From Sphingomonas sp. AR_OL41 (lineage in GTDB: Bacteria > Pseudomonadota > Alphaproteobacteria > Sphingomonadales > Sphingomonadaceae), in the NCBI RefSeq assembly GCF_029911635.1, contig NZ_JARYTI010000011.1:1-64000 (forward strand): DNA of 64,000 bases, in the 5' to 3' direction. Below the pieces are notes generated by a model. It saw only the letters and a program-made list of their open reading frames with translations. It was not told where the DNA came from and ran no database searches. Made by a program: the position numbers and the translations under genes. Shown here in pieces: positions 8,571 to 18,179 of this stretch (its first letter is position 1; each line of letters starts with the position of its first letter).

Positions 8571-10628
8571 ATGTCCGCCACGAAGATCCTGTGGGGCCAG
8601 ATCATTGTCGTCTTCGGCATCGTTCTCGCCAGCGTCTGGGGCGCCACGCAGTGGACGGCGGCAGCCCTCGCCTATCAGCCCGAGCTGCAGCCGGTCTGGT
8701 TCATGCTCGGACGCACGCCGATCTATCCGCCGCCGGCCTTCTTCTGGTGGTGGTTCAGCTACGATGCCTATGCCCCGGCGATCTTCCTGAAAGGCGCGTA
8801 TATCGCTGCGTCGGGCGGCATCACCTCCGCTGCTGTCGCGATCGGTATGTCGGTTTGGCGCGCGCGCGAGCTGAAGCTGGCGCAGACCTATGGCTCGGCG
8901 CGCTGGGCGACGGAGCGCGAGGTCGAGGCCGGCGGCATGCTCGGCGAACACGGCGTCCTGCTCGGCCGCCTCGGGACGCGCTATCTTCGCCATGACGGGC
9001 CCGAGCATGTCCTGTGTTTCGCGCCGACCCGGAGCGGCAAGGGCGTCGGCCTGGTCGTACCGTCGCTGCTGACCTGGCCGGGCAGCTGCATCGTCCATGA
9101 CATCAAGGGCGAGAACTGGTCGCTGACTGCGGGCTTTCGCGCGACGGTCGGCCGGGTCCTGCTGTTCGATCCAACCAACCCCGCGTCGTCGCCCTACAAT
9201 CCGCTGCTCGAGGTGCGAAAAGGCGAGTGGGAAGTGCGCGACGTCCAGAATGTTGCCGACGTGCTGGTCGATCCGGAAGGGAGCCTCGAAAAGCGCAACC
9301 ATTGGGAGAAGACCAGCCACGCGCTGCTGGTCGGCGCGATCCTCCATGTTCTCTACGCGGAAGGCGACAAGACGCTGGCAGGGGTCGCTGCCTTCCTGTC
9401 CGACCCACGGCGCCCGATCGAGACGACGCTACGCGCCATGATGACCACGCCGCATCTCGGGGAGGCTGGCGTGCATCCCGTGGTTGCCTCGGCTGCGCGC
9501 GAACTGCTGAACAAGAGCGAGAATGAGCGATCTGGCGTGCTGTCGACCGCGATGTCATTCCTCGGCCTGTACCGCGATCCGGTCGTCGCGCAGGTCACCG
9601 GGGCCTGCGACTGGCGGATCGCCGACCTGGTCGATGGCGATCGGCCAACGAGCCTCTATCTGGTGGTCCCCCCTTCCGACATCTCGCGGACCAAGCCGCT
9701 GGTCCGGTTGATTCTCAACCAGATCGGCCGCCGGCTGACCGAGGAGCTCACGCCGAAGGCACGGCGCCACCGCGTTCTCCTGATGCTCGACGAGTTCCCG
9801 GCGCTCGGCCGGCTCGACTTCTTCGAAAGCGCGCTGGCGTTCATGGCTGGCTACGGGATCAAGGGGTTCCTGATCGCGCAGTCGTTGAATCAGATCGAAA
9901 AGGCCTACGGCCCCAACAACGCGATCCTCGATAACTGCCATGTCCGGGTCTCGTTCGCGACGAACGATGAGCGCACCGCCAAGCGAATCTCCGACGCGCT
10001 GGGCACGGCGACCGAGATGCGCGCGATGAAGAATTATGCGGGGCACCGCCTGTCGCCATGGCTCGGGCATCTGATGGTCTCGCGTACCGAGACGGCGCGG
10101 CCGTTGCTGACGCCCGGCGAGGTCATGCAGCTTCCACCCGGCGAGGAGATCGTCATGGCGGCAGGGCTCGCGCCGATTCGTGGGCGCAAGGCGCGCTATT
10201 ACCAGGACCCTCGGTTTGACGCCCGGCTGCTTGCGCCGCCCACGCCCCAGCCGCTGACGCCGGCCGAGCGCCCGGAGGACGACTGGACGGCCTTGCCGCT
10301 GGTCGAACCGCCCAAGCCAGTTGCCGCAGCCAAGCCGACGCGCACCAAAAAGGTCGTCGCCAAGCCTGCCCGGAAATCTCCGCCTGCCGGTAAGCCTGAG
10401 GATGATGCGGCGGCCAAGAGCGATCCCGCCAATGCCGGGATCCGCAAGGAGCCGGATCTGCCCGACCATGAGGAGATCGTCGCCAAGCCGACGGTGCCGC
10501 GAAGCGAATTCGAGTTCAACGAAGGAGATGAAGACATGGACAATGCCGGCAATCGCCGACTCCAGGAACGCCTCTCGGGCGCCGCGCGCCAGGCGTCGCT
10601 CGATCCTGATGACGGGATCGCGCTGTGA
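8571..10628 (+). CDS. traG: TraG/VirD4 type IV coupling protein
   Basis: A 685-aa inner-membrane coupling ATPase. Two N-terminal membrane segments (about residues 8-32 and 72-95) are followed by the NTPase domain: Walker A APTRSGKGVG from residue 151, and Walker B VLLMLDEFPALGRL. A GIKGFLIAQSLNQIEKAYG block follows. The last about 140 residues are Pro/Lys/Ala-rich and low in complexity, beyond the typical core. It links the relaxosome to the Trb channel. The start at 8571 lies 34 nt after the relaxase stop. Confidence 0.93.
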   Translation: MSATKILWGQIIVVFGIVLASVWGATQWTAAALAYQPELQPVWFMLGRTPIYPPPAFFWWWFSYDAYAPAIFLKGAYIAASGGITSAAVAIGMSVWRARELKLAQTYGSARWATEREVEAGGMLGEHGVLLGRLGTRYLRHDGPEHVLCFAPTRSGKGVGLVVPSLLTWPGSCIVHDIKGENWSLTAGFRATVGRVLLFDPTNPASSPYNPLLEVRKGEWEVRDVQNVADVLVDPEGSLEKRNHWEKTSHALLVGAILHVLYAEGDKTLAGVAAFLSDPRRPIETTLRAMMTTPHLGEAGVHPVVASAARELLNKSENERSGVLSTAMSFLGLYRDPVVAQVTGACDWRIADLVDGDRPTSLYLVVPPSDISRTKPLVRLILNQIGRRLTEELTPKARRHRVLLMLDEFPALGRLDFFESALAFMAGYGIKGFLIAQSLNQIEKAYGPNNAILDNCHVRVSFATNDERTAKRISDALGTATEMRAMKNYAGHRLSPWLGHLMVSRTETARPLLTPGEVMQLPPGEEIVMAAGLAPIRGRKARYYQDPRFDARLLAPPTPQPLTPAERPEDDWTALPLVEPPKPVAAAKPTRTKKVVAKPARKSPPAGKPEDDAAAKSDPANAGIRKEPDLPDHEEIVAKPTVPRSEFEFNEGDEDMDNAGNRRLQERLSGAARQASLDPDDGIAL

Positions 10629-11065
10629 CCGCGCGGCCGAGGATCAAGCAGACCTATCGGGTTCAGGCCGATCTTGCGCGCCAGCTCGCCGACCATGCCC
10701 GGTCGCGGCGCGTGTCGCAGGTCGCTATCGTCGAGGCCGCGCTGGCGTCGTTCCTATCGCCCGATGGCGCCGACCGGCTGGAAGCGGCGGTGAGCCGCCG
10801 CCTGGATCGATTGACGCGTCAGGCTGACCGGCTGGAATGGCATGTCGAGCTTTCGAACGAGACGCTCGCCTTGTTCATCCGCTTCTGGCTGACCAGCAAT
10901 GCGCCACTGCCCGACACCGCGCGCGCTGCCGCGCAGGCGATGGGCAAGGAGCGCTGGGAGCGGTTCGTGGAATCGCTCAACAGGCGGATGGAGTTGGGGC
11001 CAAGGTTGGCTCGGGAGCTGTCGCAAGACGTTCGAAAGCCTTCGGCTGAACCGGATGAGGAGTGA
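10625..11065 (+). CDS. CopG-like ribbon-helix-helix protein
   Basis: A 146-aa protein starting at GTG 10625, overlapping the traG stop (GTGA). The first about 45 residues (RIKQTYRVQADLARQLADHARSRRVSQVAIVEAALASFL) have the RHH fold pattern of CopG/TraY-like proteins. A helical C-terminal part with WHVELSNETLALFIRFWL follows. Proteins of this type follow traG in Tn4371-like clusters. A role as relaxosome accessory or transfer-gene repressor is likely but not shown. Confidence 0.75.
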   Translation: MTARPRIKQTYRVQADLARQLADHARSRRVSQVAIVEAALASFLSPDGADRLEAAVSRRLDRLTRQADRLEWHVELSNETLALFIRFWLTSNAPLPDTARAAAQAMGKERWERFVESLNRRMELGPRLARELSQDVRKPSAEPDEE

Positions 11066-11209
11066 ATCCGGTATGCCGCAGTAAACGGCCGCTCGGGGTA
11101 TGGGACATGGCCTGACGCGATTGGCGGCGTTGAACAGGCCGTGACGGCGCGGCAATGGCGATCAAGCGTCCGAACGCATCAATGCCTTGAGCCTGAAGGC
11201 GCGGCAGAG

Positions 11210-11590
11210 TCAGTATCGGCCGACGATCTCCACCTTGCAGGAGAGCTCCCCCGTGTCCGCACCCTCATCTTCGCTGGGAACGATGCTTGCGCTGACATCG
11301 AAGACAAGGCCGGTCGCGACACCGGCATGTTCCTCCCAGACAATGACGCCGCCCCGGTGCCACTCCCCTTCGGTGTCCTCTATGACCGATCGAGCGAAGG
11401 TTCCTGCAGCGTCGATTGGATCGTCACCGATCACGCGACGCGCGCGGGTCTCATCACCCGGCCCGATGATCGCAGCCCAGTAAGTTGTCGGCATCCGCCC
11501 TCGATTCGTAACCCGATGCAGATTGCCCATTGCCTGAAGAATGCCAAGCCCCTGTTCCGACAGCAAGATGCGCGGTCCGGCCAGTGTCAA
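11210..11590 (-). CDS. hypothetical protein, antisense gene inside the transfer cluster
   Basis: An open frame opposite to the tra/trb genes. From TTG 11590 it gives 126 aa; from ATG 11530 it gives 106 aa starting MGNLHRVTNRGR. The body (TTYWAAIIGPGDETRARRVIGDDPIDAAGTFARSVI, then VIVWEEHAGVATGLVFDVSASIV) looks like a compact alpha/beta protein, and no gene competes on the plus strand. I do not recognise the family. In related elements this slot between traG and trbB often holds a regulator; this one is too short for LysR. Confidence 0.5.
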   Translation of the reverse strand: MTLAGPRILLSEQGLGILQAMGNLHRVTNRGRMPTTYWAAIIGPGDETRARRVIGDDPIDAAGTFARSVIEDTEGEWHRGGVIVWEEHAGVATGLVFDVSASIVPSEDEGADTGELSCKVEIVGRY

Positions 11591-11620
11591 TGACGGATGA
11601 GTGTCCGATCAGAACCGCCG

Positions 11621-11745
11621 TTCCCCGGTCTTTCTACGCCACGCTACGACGTCGATAAATCCTTGTTGCCAGGAGTGCTTTTGCACCTCTCTTAATCATC
11701 CCCGCTCGCCGGATCAGTCTTCCCGGCGCATCCAAGGGGACCGCT
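11621..11745 (+). promoter_or_regulatory. 125-nt leader element, copy A (upstream of trbB)
   Basis: Aligns without gaps to 35266-35390 (copy B) and 37301-37426 (copy C). Against C I count 62 of the first 90 positions identical. Shared blocks are GGTCTTT, GCTACGA (possible -10), CCTTGTTGCC, CTTAATC and a CCCC run; a G-rich ribosome-binding site AAGGGGA ends the element. The start codon lies exactly 125 nt from the left edge, as in copy B. It probably combines a promoter with a structured 5' leader. Confidence 0.6.
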
Positions 11746-12729
11746 TTGACCGTGCATCCGATCCGATCCGAAGCTTCCATACGCGGTGCACGGATGCTGC
11801 GCACGGCGCTCGGTCCGTCGATCTCGACATGGCTCGAGGATCCGACGGTGGTCGAGGTGATGCTCAACCCCGATGGCCGTCTTTGGGTCGATCGCCTGGC
11901 CGAAGGCATTTCCGACACCGGCCAGATCCTCTCCGCGGCCGATGGCGAACGTATCGTTCGCCTGGTCGCGCATCATGTCGGCGTCGAGGTTCATGCACGG
12001 TCGCCGCGCGTGTCGGCAGAGCTTCCCGAGACGGGCGAGCGGTTCGAGGGGCTGCTTCCGCCTGTCGTTGCGGCCCCCGCCTTTGCAATCCGCAAGCCCG
12101 CCGTCGCGATCTTCACGCTCGACGACTATGTCGAGGCAGGGATCATGTCGCGCCTCCAGGCAGTGGCACTCCGGGACGGTGTTTCCAGCCGCCTGAACAT
12201 TCTGGTCGCCGGCGGTACGTCGACCGGCAAGACCACGCTCACCAACGCATTGCTCGCCGAGGTTGCCAAAACCACCGACCGCGTGGTGCTGATCGAGGAC
12301 ACGCGCGAACTGCAATGCGCAGCGCCAAACCTGGTCGCGATGCGCACCAAGAACGGCGTGGCGACGCTATCGGACCTGGTCCGATCCAGCCTCCGGCTGC
12401 GGCCCGACCGCATTCCCATCGGCGAAGTTCGCGGCGCCGAGGCGCTCGATCTGCTCAAGGCCTGGGGCACCGGCCACCCGGGCGGTATCGGCACCATCCA
12501 TGCCGGTACGGCGATGGGTGCGCTGCGGCGGATGGAGCAACTCATTCAGGAAGCGGTGGTCACCGTGCCGCGCGCGCTCGTCGCCGAGACAATCAACCTG
12601 ATCGCCGTCCTCGTCCGCGACGGACACGGCAGGCGGCTCTCCGAGCTTGCCCACGTCGAGGGCCTCGGACCCGATGGCGACTACCGCCTCACACACCTTC
12701 CGATCGCCAACAATGGAGATATCGCATGA
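11746..12729 (+). CDS. trbB: TrbB/VirB11-family secretion ATPase
   Basis: A 327-aa hexameric traffic ATPase. Walker [10 protein letters not shown] starts near residue 156, an Asp box [12 protein letters not shown] follows, then the Walker B/His-box region [33 protein letters not shown]. The start is TTG at 11746 with AAGGGGA upstream; the extended N-terminus ([13 protein letters not shown]) matches TrbB. It energises pilus assembly and transfer together with TrbE. It is the first gene of the trb operon; its stop overlaps trbC (ATGA). Confidence 0.9.
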   Translation: MTVHPIRSEASIRGARMLRTALGPSISTWLEDPTVVEVMLNPDGRLWVDRLAEGISDTGQILSAADGERIVRLVAHHVGVEVHARSPRVSAELPETGERFEGLLPPVVAAPAFAIRKPAVAIFTLDDYVEAGIMSRLQAVALRDGVSSRLNILVAGGTSTGKTTLTNALLAEVAKTTDRVVLIEDTRELQCAAPNLVAMRTKNGVATLSDLVRSSLRLRPDRIPIGEVRGAEALDLLKAWGTGHPGGIGTIHAGTAMGALRRMEQLIQEAVVTVPRALVAETINLIAVLVRDGHGRRLSELAHVEGLGPDGDYRLTHLPIANNGDIA

Positions 12730-13058
12730 CGCTTACGAACGCGCCCGCGCGCAGCCGTCTGGCGGCGCTTGCCGCCTGTTCCTTCATCGCCCTCGTGATG
12801 ACCAGGCCAGCCTACGCCGCCGGCTCATCCATGCCGTGGGAAGCGCCGCTTCAATCGATCCTCGAATCGATCGAGGGGCCGGTCGCCAAGATCGTCGCGG
12901 TGATCATCATCATCGTCACCGGGCTGACTCTGGCATTCGGCGACACCTCCGGTGGCGGTCGTCGCCTCATCCAGATCGTGTTCGGTCTCTCGATCGCGTT
13001 CGCGGCCAGCTCCTTCTTCCTGAGCTTCTTCAGCTTCGGCGGCGGGGCACTGGTCTGA
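12726..13058 (+). CDS. trbC: TrbC/VirB2-like pilin
   Basis: A 110-aa prepilin. The N-terminal signal sequence ends near PAYAAGSSMPW. Two hydrophobic helices follow: residues about 52-70 (VAKIVAVIIIIVTGLTLAF) and 84-104. A short glycine-containing loop (GDTSGGGRR) lies between them, as in VirB2 pilins. It is expected to be processed by the TraF peptidase at 4896-5441. It overlaps both neighbours. Confidence 0.88.
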   Translation: MTLTNAPARSRLAALAACSFIALVMTRPAYAAGSSMPWEAPLQSILESIEGPVAKIVAVIIIIVTGLTLAFGDTSGGGRRLIQIVFGLSIAFAASSFFLSFFSFGGGALV

Positions 13059-13327
13059 TGGACACCGGTGAGCCGATCGCGGGCTATTACGCTCCCGTCC
13101 ACCGCGCGCTGACTGAGCAGATCCTGCTCGGCGGCGCGCCGCGGGCCGTGGCGATTGCGAACGGCACGCTCGCCGGCGCGGTCGGCCTCGGGCTTCGGCT
13201 CTGGCTCGCCGGGATCGTTATCTGGGCGATCGGCCATATGGCTGCGGTGTGGGCGGCGAAGCGCGACGCGCAGTTCGTCGACGTCGCCCGCCGGCACCTC
13301 CGTTACCCCAATTTCCTGCGCGTGTGA
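13058..13327 (+). CDS. trbD: TrbD/VirB3-like inner-membrane protein
   Basis: An 89-aa protein with the TrbD pattern: a short polar N-terminus containing YYAPVHRALTEQILLGGAPR, one long hydrophobic stretch (about residues 31-63) and a conserved C-terminal DVARRHLRYPNFLRV. Its ATG shares a base with the trbC stop. VirB3-type proteins associate with the VirB4/TrbE ATPase, encoded next. Confidence 0.88.
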   Translation: MDTGEPIAGYYAPVHRALTEQILLGGAPRAVAIANGTLAGAVGLGLRLWLAGIVIWAIGHMAAVWAAKRDAQFVDVARRHLRYPNFLRV

Positions 13328-13339
13328 GGGACAGGTTAG

Positions 13340-15775
13340 ATGATGTCGCTCCGCGAATATCGCAACAGCTCGGCAAGCCTCGCCGACTTCCTGCCCTGGG
13401 CGGCGTTGATCGCTGAGGGCGTGGTCCTCAACAAGGATGGCAGCTTCCAACGCACCGCGCGCTTTCGCGGGCCGGACCTGGATTCGGCAACGCCGGCGGA
13501 ACTCGTGGCGACCACCGGCCGCCTCAACAATGCGCTACGGCGCCTGGGTTCCGGCTGGGCGATCTTTGTCGAGGCGCAGCGCCATGCCGCGCAGCATTAT
13601 CCGGAAAGCCGGTTCCCGGATCCAGCCTCGGCCTTGGTCGATCGCGAGCGAGCCGAACAGTTTGCCGAGGAGGGCGCGCATTTCGAAAGCAGCTATTTCC
13701 TGACCCTGCTCTGGGTGCCGCCGGCGGAGGATGCCGCGCGTGCCGAAGGCTGGCTGTTCGAAGGCCGGGCGCAAGCCGGTGTCGATCCGAAGGAGGTGCT
13801 GGCGAGCTTCGTCGACCGGTGCGGCCGCGTGCTGCAGCTGGTCGAAGGGTTCGTCCCCGAAATTGCCTGGCTCGATGACGGAGAGACGCTGACCTATCTG
13901 CACAGCACGATCTCGACCAAAGTCCAGCGGGTTCGCGTTCCCGAGACGCCGATGCACCTCGATGTATTGCTGGTCGACGAGCCGCTGACCGGCGGCCTCG
14001 AGCCGCGGCTCGGCCGTCATCATCTCCGCACCCTGACCATCACGGGCTTTCCGACGGTCACCTTTCCGGGCCTGCTCGACGAGCTGAACCGGCTCGCCTT
14101 TCCGTACCGCTGGTCAACCCGGGCGGTGATGCTCGACAAGACTGATGCAACGAAGGTTCTCACCAGGATCCGGCGCCAGTGGTTCGCGAAGCGCAAATCG
14201 GTGGCCGCGATCCTGAAGGAAGTGATGACCAACGAGGCGTCGACGCTGCTCGACAGCGATGCGTCGAACAAGGCCGCCGATGCCGACATGGCGCTGCAGG
14301 AACTCGGCTCAGACATGATCGGCCAGGCCTATGTGACCGCGACGGTGACGGTGTGGGACGCGGATCCGGCGATCGCGGCAGAAAAGTTGCGGCTGGTCGA
14401 GAAGGTGATCCAGGGCCGCGACTTCACCGTGATCGTGGAAAAGCTGAACGCGATCGAGGCGTGGCTCGGCAGCCTGCCGGGACATGTCTATGCGAACGTC
14501 CGCCAGCCGCCGGTTTCGACCCTCAATCTCGCGCATATGATTCCGCTCTCGGCGGTGTGGGCTGGGCCGGCGCGCGACGAGCATCTCGGCGGACCGCCCT
14601 TATTCTATGCGCGCACCGAAGGATCGACGCCGTTTCGCTTCTCGCTTCACGTCGGCGACGTCGGGCACATGTTGATCGTTGGCCCAACCGGGGCCGGAAA
14701 GTCGGTGTTGCTCGGGCTGATGGCGATGCAGTTCCGCCGGTACGAGGGGGCGCAGGTGTTCGCCTTCGATTTCGGCGGATCGATTGCCGCCGCGGTGCTC
14801 GCGATGGGCGGCGACTGGCAGAATCTCGGGCACAGTCTTTATGATGACTCGCCGGGCGGCGTCCTTCTTCAGCCGCTCGCGAGAATCGACGACGCTGCCG
14901 AACGCAACTGGGCCGCCGAATGGCTGGCGGCGATCCTGGCGGCCGAAGGCTTGGGCGTAGATCCCCAGGCCAAGGAGCATCTCTGGTCCGCCCTTGGATC
15001 GCTGGCGTCAGCGCCGGTCGCGGAGCGCACGCTGACGGGCCTTGCGGTCCTCCTCCAGGCACAGAATTTGAAGCAGGCGCTGGCACCCTATTGTGTTGGC
15101 GGACCTTACGGCCGGCTGCTCGACGCGGAGTCCGAGCGGATCGGCGACGGCAAGGTCCAGGCGTTCGAAACCGAGGGTCTTGTCGGCACGGGTGCAGCGG
15201 CCGCGGTCCTGTCCTATCTGTTTCACCGGATCGAGGGCCGACTCGACGGTTCGCCGACGCTGATCATCATCGATGAAGGCTGGCTGGTGCTCGACAGTCC
15301 TGCCTTCGCGCAGCAGCTGCGCGAATGGCTGAAGACGCTGCGCAAGAAGAAAGCGAACGTCGTGTTCGCAACGCAAAGTCTGGCCGATATTGAGACCTCG
15401 ACCATCGCGCCTGCCATCGTCGAGAGCTGTCCGACCCGGATATTCCTGCCCAACGAGCGCGCGGTCGAGCCGCAGATCATGGCCATCTACCGGCGCTTCG
15501 GGCTGAACGACCGCCAGATCGAGATCCTCGCCCGCGCAACGCCCAAGCGCGATTATTATTGCCAGTCGCGGCGCGGCAACCGGCTGTTCGAGCTCGGCCT
15601 TGGCGACATTGCCCTCGCCTATGTCGCGGCATCTTCCAGGGCCGACCAGCTCCGTCTCGCCCAGCTGATCGACGCCAAAGGCACTGATCAATTTGCCGCG
15701 GACTGGCTCCGCGTGCGCGGCGTCGATTGGGCCGCCGATCTCCTGCCAACCATCATCACGGAGCTGTCATCATGA
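13340..15775 (+). CDS. trbE: TrbE/VirB4-family conjugation ATPase
   Basis: An 811-aa cytoplasmic ATPase. The N-terminal TrbE/CagE domain starts MMSLREYRNSSASLADFLPW. The C-terminal RecA-like domain has Walker A GPTGAGKS from about residue 448, FAFDFGGS, and Walker B TLIIIDEGWLVLD near residue 640, followed by the FATQSLADI motif. It powers pilus biogenesis and substrate transfer. Its length is normal for TrbE. The last codons overlap the trbJ start. Confidence 0.94.
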   Translation: MMSLREYRNSSASLADFLPWAALIAEGVVLNKDGSFQRTARFRGPDLDSATPAELVATTGRLNNALRRLGSGWAIFVEAQRHAAQHYPESRFPDPASALVDRERAEQFAEEGAHFESSYFLTLLWVPPAEDAARAEGWLFEGRAQAGVDPKEVLASFVDRCGRVLQLVEGFVPEIAWLDDGETLTYLHSTISTKVQRVRVPETPMHLDVLLVDEPLTGGLEPRLGRHHLRTLTITGFPTVTFPGLLDELNRLAFPYRWSTRAVMLDKTDATKVLTRIRRQWFAKRKSVAAILKEVMTNEASTLLDSDASNKAADADMALQELGSDMIGQAYVTATVTVWDADPAIAAEKLRLVEKVIQGRDFTVIVEKLNAIEAWLGSLPGHVYANVRQPPVSTLNLAHMIPLSAVWAGPARDEHLGGPPLFYARTEGSTPFRFSLHVGDVGHMLIVGPTGAGKSVLLGLMAMQFRRYEGAQVFAFDFGGSIAAAVLAMGGDWQNLGHSLYDDSPGGVLLQPLARIDDAAERNWAAEWLAAILAAEGLGVDPQAKEHLWSALGSLASAPVAERTLTGLAVLLQAQNLKQALAPYCVGGPYGRLLDAESERIGDGKVQAFETEGLVGTGAAAAVLSYLFHRIEGRLDGSPTLIIIDEGWLVLDSPAFAQQLREWLKTLRKKKANVVFATQSLADIETSTIAPAIVESCPTRIFLPNERAVEPQIMAIYRRFGLNDRQIEILARATPKRDYYCQSRRGNRLFELGLGDIALAYVAASSRADQLRLAQLIDAKGTDQFAADWLRVRGVDWAADLLPTIITELSS

Positions 15776-16521
15776 AGAAGTTCTCCTTTCGTCGGCTCGC
15801 CATGTCCGGCGTCGCGGTGATTGCGTTCGCGGTCACCAGCGTTCCCGCAGGCGCGCAGTTCGGCGGCATCGTCTATGACCCGACCAACTACGCCCAGAAC
15901 GTGCTGACCGCGGCGCGGTCGCTCGAGCAGATCAACAACCAGATCCAGCAGATCCAGAACCAGGCGACCTCGCTGATCAACGAGGCGAAGAACCTCGCCG
16001 CGATGCCCTTTTCGACGGTTGCGCAGCTTCAGGCCCAGGTGCAGCGGACGCAGGCGTTGCTGAGCAGCGCCCAGCGCATCGCCTATGATGTCCAGTCGAT
16101 CGACCAGGCGTTCAGCACCAAATATCAGGGCGCCAGCATGTCGTCCTCGGACCAGGCACTGGTCGATGGGGCGAAGGATCGCTGGCAGACTTCGGTTGGC
16201 GCGTTCGAGGATGCGTTGAAGGTCCAGGCCGGCGTTGTCGGCAATATCGATGGTGCCAGGACGACGATGAATTCGCTGGTGACGTCGAGCCAGTCGGCAT
16301 CGGGCGCGCTGCAGGCGGCGCAGGCCGGGAACCAGCTCCTCGCGCTCCAGTCGCAGCAGCTTGCCGACCTGACCGCGTTGATGGCGGCCCAGGGTCGTGC
16401 CCAGGCGCTTGACGCCGCGCAGCGGGCCGCAGCGCAGGACCAGGCGCGCGAACAGCTTCGCCGTTTCCTGACGCCCGGCACCGGCTATCAGCCGGGCTCG
16501 GTGTCGATGTTCCATAACTGA
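15772..16521 (+). CDS. trbJ: TrbJ/VirB5-like periplasmic protein
   Basis: A 249-aa protein with a signal peptide (cleavage likely after VPAGAQ), then FGGIVYDPTNYAQNVLTAARSLEQINNQIQQ, the standard TrbJ opening. The rest is a long Ala/Gln-rich helical region with coiled-coil character (for example LEQINNQIQQIQNQATSL). VirB5-type proteins form the pilus tip or a minor pilus component. Confidence 0.9.
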   Translation: MKKFSFRRLAMSGVAVIAFAVTSVPAGAQFGGIVYDPTNYAQNVLTAARSLEQINNQIQQIQNQATSLINEAKNLAAMPFSTVAQLQAQVQRTQALLSSAQRIAYDVQSIDQAFSTKYQGASMSSSDQALVDGAKDRWQTSVGAFEDALKVQAGVVGNIDGARTTMNSLVTSSQSASGALQAAQAGNQLLALQSQQLADLTALMAAQGRAQALDAAQRAAAQDQAREQLRRFLTPGTGYQPGSVSMFHN

Positions 16522-16530
16522 GGCGCCGCC

Positions 16531-16902
16531 ATGCAGACCAAGACAGTTGTTCGTGTCGGCGCCGTCGCGTTCGTCGCGGTCGTCATCACCGCCAGCGCGA
16601 TGCAGGCCCGGGTGTCGCCGGGGCGGGTCGAACAGGATCTGACCGTTGCGCCGATCTCCGCGAAAGTGGATCCGCTCCGGGCGGAGCTGGTGCGGTGCCA
16701 GTCGCTCGGCGCGGCTGGCGCGGACGACCATGAATGTCTTCACGCCTGGGCGGAGAACCGGCGTCGCTTCCTCGCGCCCGGTGCGCGTCCCGAGGAAACC
16801 CTTCCGACGATGAATGCGGCGACGGGCGAAGCCGATTCAGGAACGGACATGAGCGCGCGATCCGTGAACACGTTCGACGTCGCAACCGGCGAGGAGCGCT
16901 GA
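16531..16902 (+). CDS. TrbK-alt, putative entry-exclusion protein
   Basis: A 123-aa protein with one N-terminal membrane segment (residues about 9-25). A small domain with two cysteines follows: LVRCQSLGAAGADDHECLHAWAENRRRF. This is the pattern of the TrbK-alt family that sits between trbJ and trbL. Entry-exclusion proteins lower re-entry of the same element. It lies 9 nt after trbJ and directly before trbL. Confidence 0.75.
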   Translation: MQTKTVVRVGAVAFVAVVITASAMQARVSPGRVEQDLTVAPISAKVDPLRAELVRCQSLGAAGADDHECLHAWAENRRRFLAPGARPEETLPTMNAATGEADSGTDMSARSVNTFDVATGEER

Positions 16903-16903
16903 G

Positions 16904-18175
16904 ATGGGCGGCACCGGCGTCATCGACCGCTTTCTCGAGGTCTTCACCAGCTATATCGATTCAGGGTTCGGGCTCCTTCACGGCGAGGTCGCGTTCATCG
17001 CGACGACGCTGATCGTCATCGACGTGACGCTCGCCGCCCTGTTCTGGACCATGGGAGAGGGCGACGACATCATCGCGCGGCTCATCAAGAAAACGCTGTT
17101 CGTCGGCATCTTCGCTTACATCATCGGCAACTGGAATGGTCTGGCGAAGATCGTTTTCGAAAGCTTTGCAGAGCTCGGCTTGAAGGCCAGTGGCACCAGC
17201 TTCACTGCGGCCGAACTGCTTCAGCCGGGCCGGGTCGCCCAGGTCGGAATCGATGCCGGCCGGCCGATCCTCGAATCGATCTCGGGGCTGATGGGCTATG
17301 TCAGCTTCTTCGAGAATTTCATCCAGATCGTCGTGCTGCTCTTCGCCTGGGTCGTTGTCCTGCTGGCGTTCTTCGTACTGGCGATCCAGCTGTTTATCAC
17401 GCTCATAGAGTTCAAGCTGGCGACGCTGTGCGGGTTCGTGCTGATCCCGTTCGGCCTGTTCGGCAAGACCGCGTTCATGGCCGAGCGGGTTCTCGGCAAT
17501 GTCGTCTCGTCGGGCATCAAGGTGCTGGTGCTCGCCGTGATCATCGGCATCGGCTCGACGCTGTTCGACCAGTTCACCTCGGCGATCGGCACTGCACAGC
17601 CGACAATCGAGGATGCCATGACCATCGTGCTCGCCTCGCTGACCCTGCTCGGGCTGGGCATCTTCGGGCCTGGCATCGCCAACGGCATCGTCTCGGGCGG
17701 CCCCCAACTCGGCGCAGGCGCCGCAGCCGGTACGGCGCTGGCCGCCGGTGGCGTTGTCGCCGGCGGGGCAGCCGCCGCCGGGTTGGTCGCGGGTGCAGCT
17801 GGCGGCGCGATGAGCGGCGTAGCTGCTGCCGGCGCGCGCGCCGCGAGCGGCGCTGCCAGTGCTTACAGCCTCGGTTCCGCTGGCAAGACGGGTGCTGCCA
17901 GTGTCGCCGGTGGTCTTAGTGGTGTCGGCAAGGCTGCCGCTGGCGCGGCCATGTCGCCGCTACGCCGCGCTGCGGCAGCCATGAAGCCGAGTCCGGCCGC
18001 CGGCAACGGCTCGCCCGGCGAGGACGGCTCCGGGAAGGGCGGCCAGCCTGCCTGGGCCGCCGCCATGAAGCGCCGCCAGGCCGTGACCCATGCAGCGACC
18101 GTCGCCGCTCACACGCTTCGGTCCGGCGATGGCGGGGGCGCCGGCTCTTCGGTCGATGTCAGCGAGAAGGATTGA
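16904..18175 (+). CDS. trbL: TrbL/VirB6-family polytopic membrane protein
   Basis: A 423-aa protein starting MGGTGVIDRFLEVFTSYIDSGFG, the typical TrbL N-terminus. About six membrane segments lie between residues 25 and 285, including one rich in Val/Leu (IVVLLFAWVVVLLAFFVLA). The C-terminal about 140 residues are Gly/Ala/Ser-rich and polar, as in other TrbL proteins. It forms part of the inner-membrane channel. Confidence 0.9.
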   Translation: MGGTGVIDRFLEVFTSYIDSGFGLLHGEVAFIATTLIVIDVTLAALFWTMGEGDDIIARLIKKTLFVGIFAYIIGNWNGLAKIVFESFAELGLKASGTSFTAAELLQPGRVAQVGIDAGRPILESISGLMGYVSFFENFIQIVVLLFAWVVVLLAFFVLAIQLFITLIEFKLATLCGFVLIPFGLFGKTAFMAERVLGNVVSSGIKVLVLAVIIGIGSTLFDQFTSAIGTAQPTIEDAMTIVLASLTLLGLGIFGPGIANGIVSGGPQLGAGAAAGTALAAGGVVAGGAAAAGLVAGAAGGAMSGVAAAGARAASGAASAYSLGSAGKTGAASVAGGLSGVGKAAAGAAMSPLRRAAAAMKPSPAAGNGSPGEDGSGKGGQPAWAAAMKRRQAVTHAATVAAHTLRSGDGGGAGSSVDVSEKD

Positions 18176-18179
18176 TTTC

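Noticed and set aside
8343..9347. A 334-codon minus-strand frame opposite traG
   Set aside because: TraG has Walker A/B and normal length; the antisense frame has no recognisable features.
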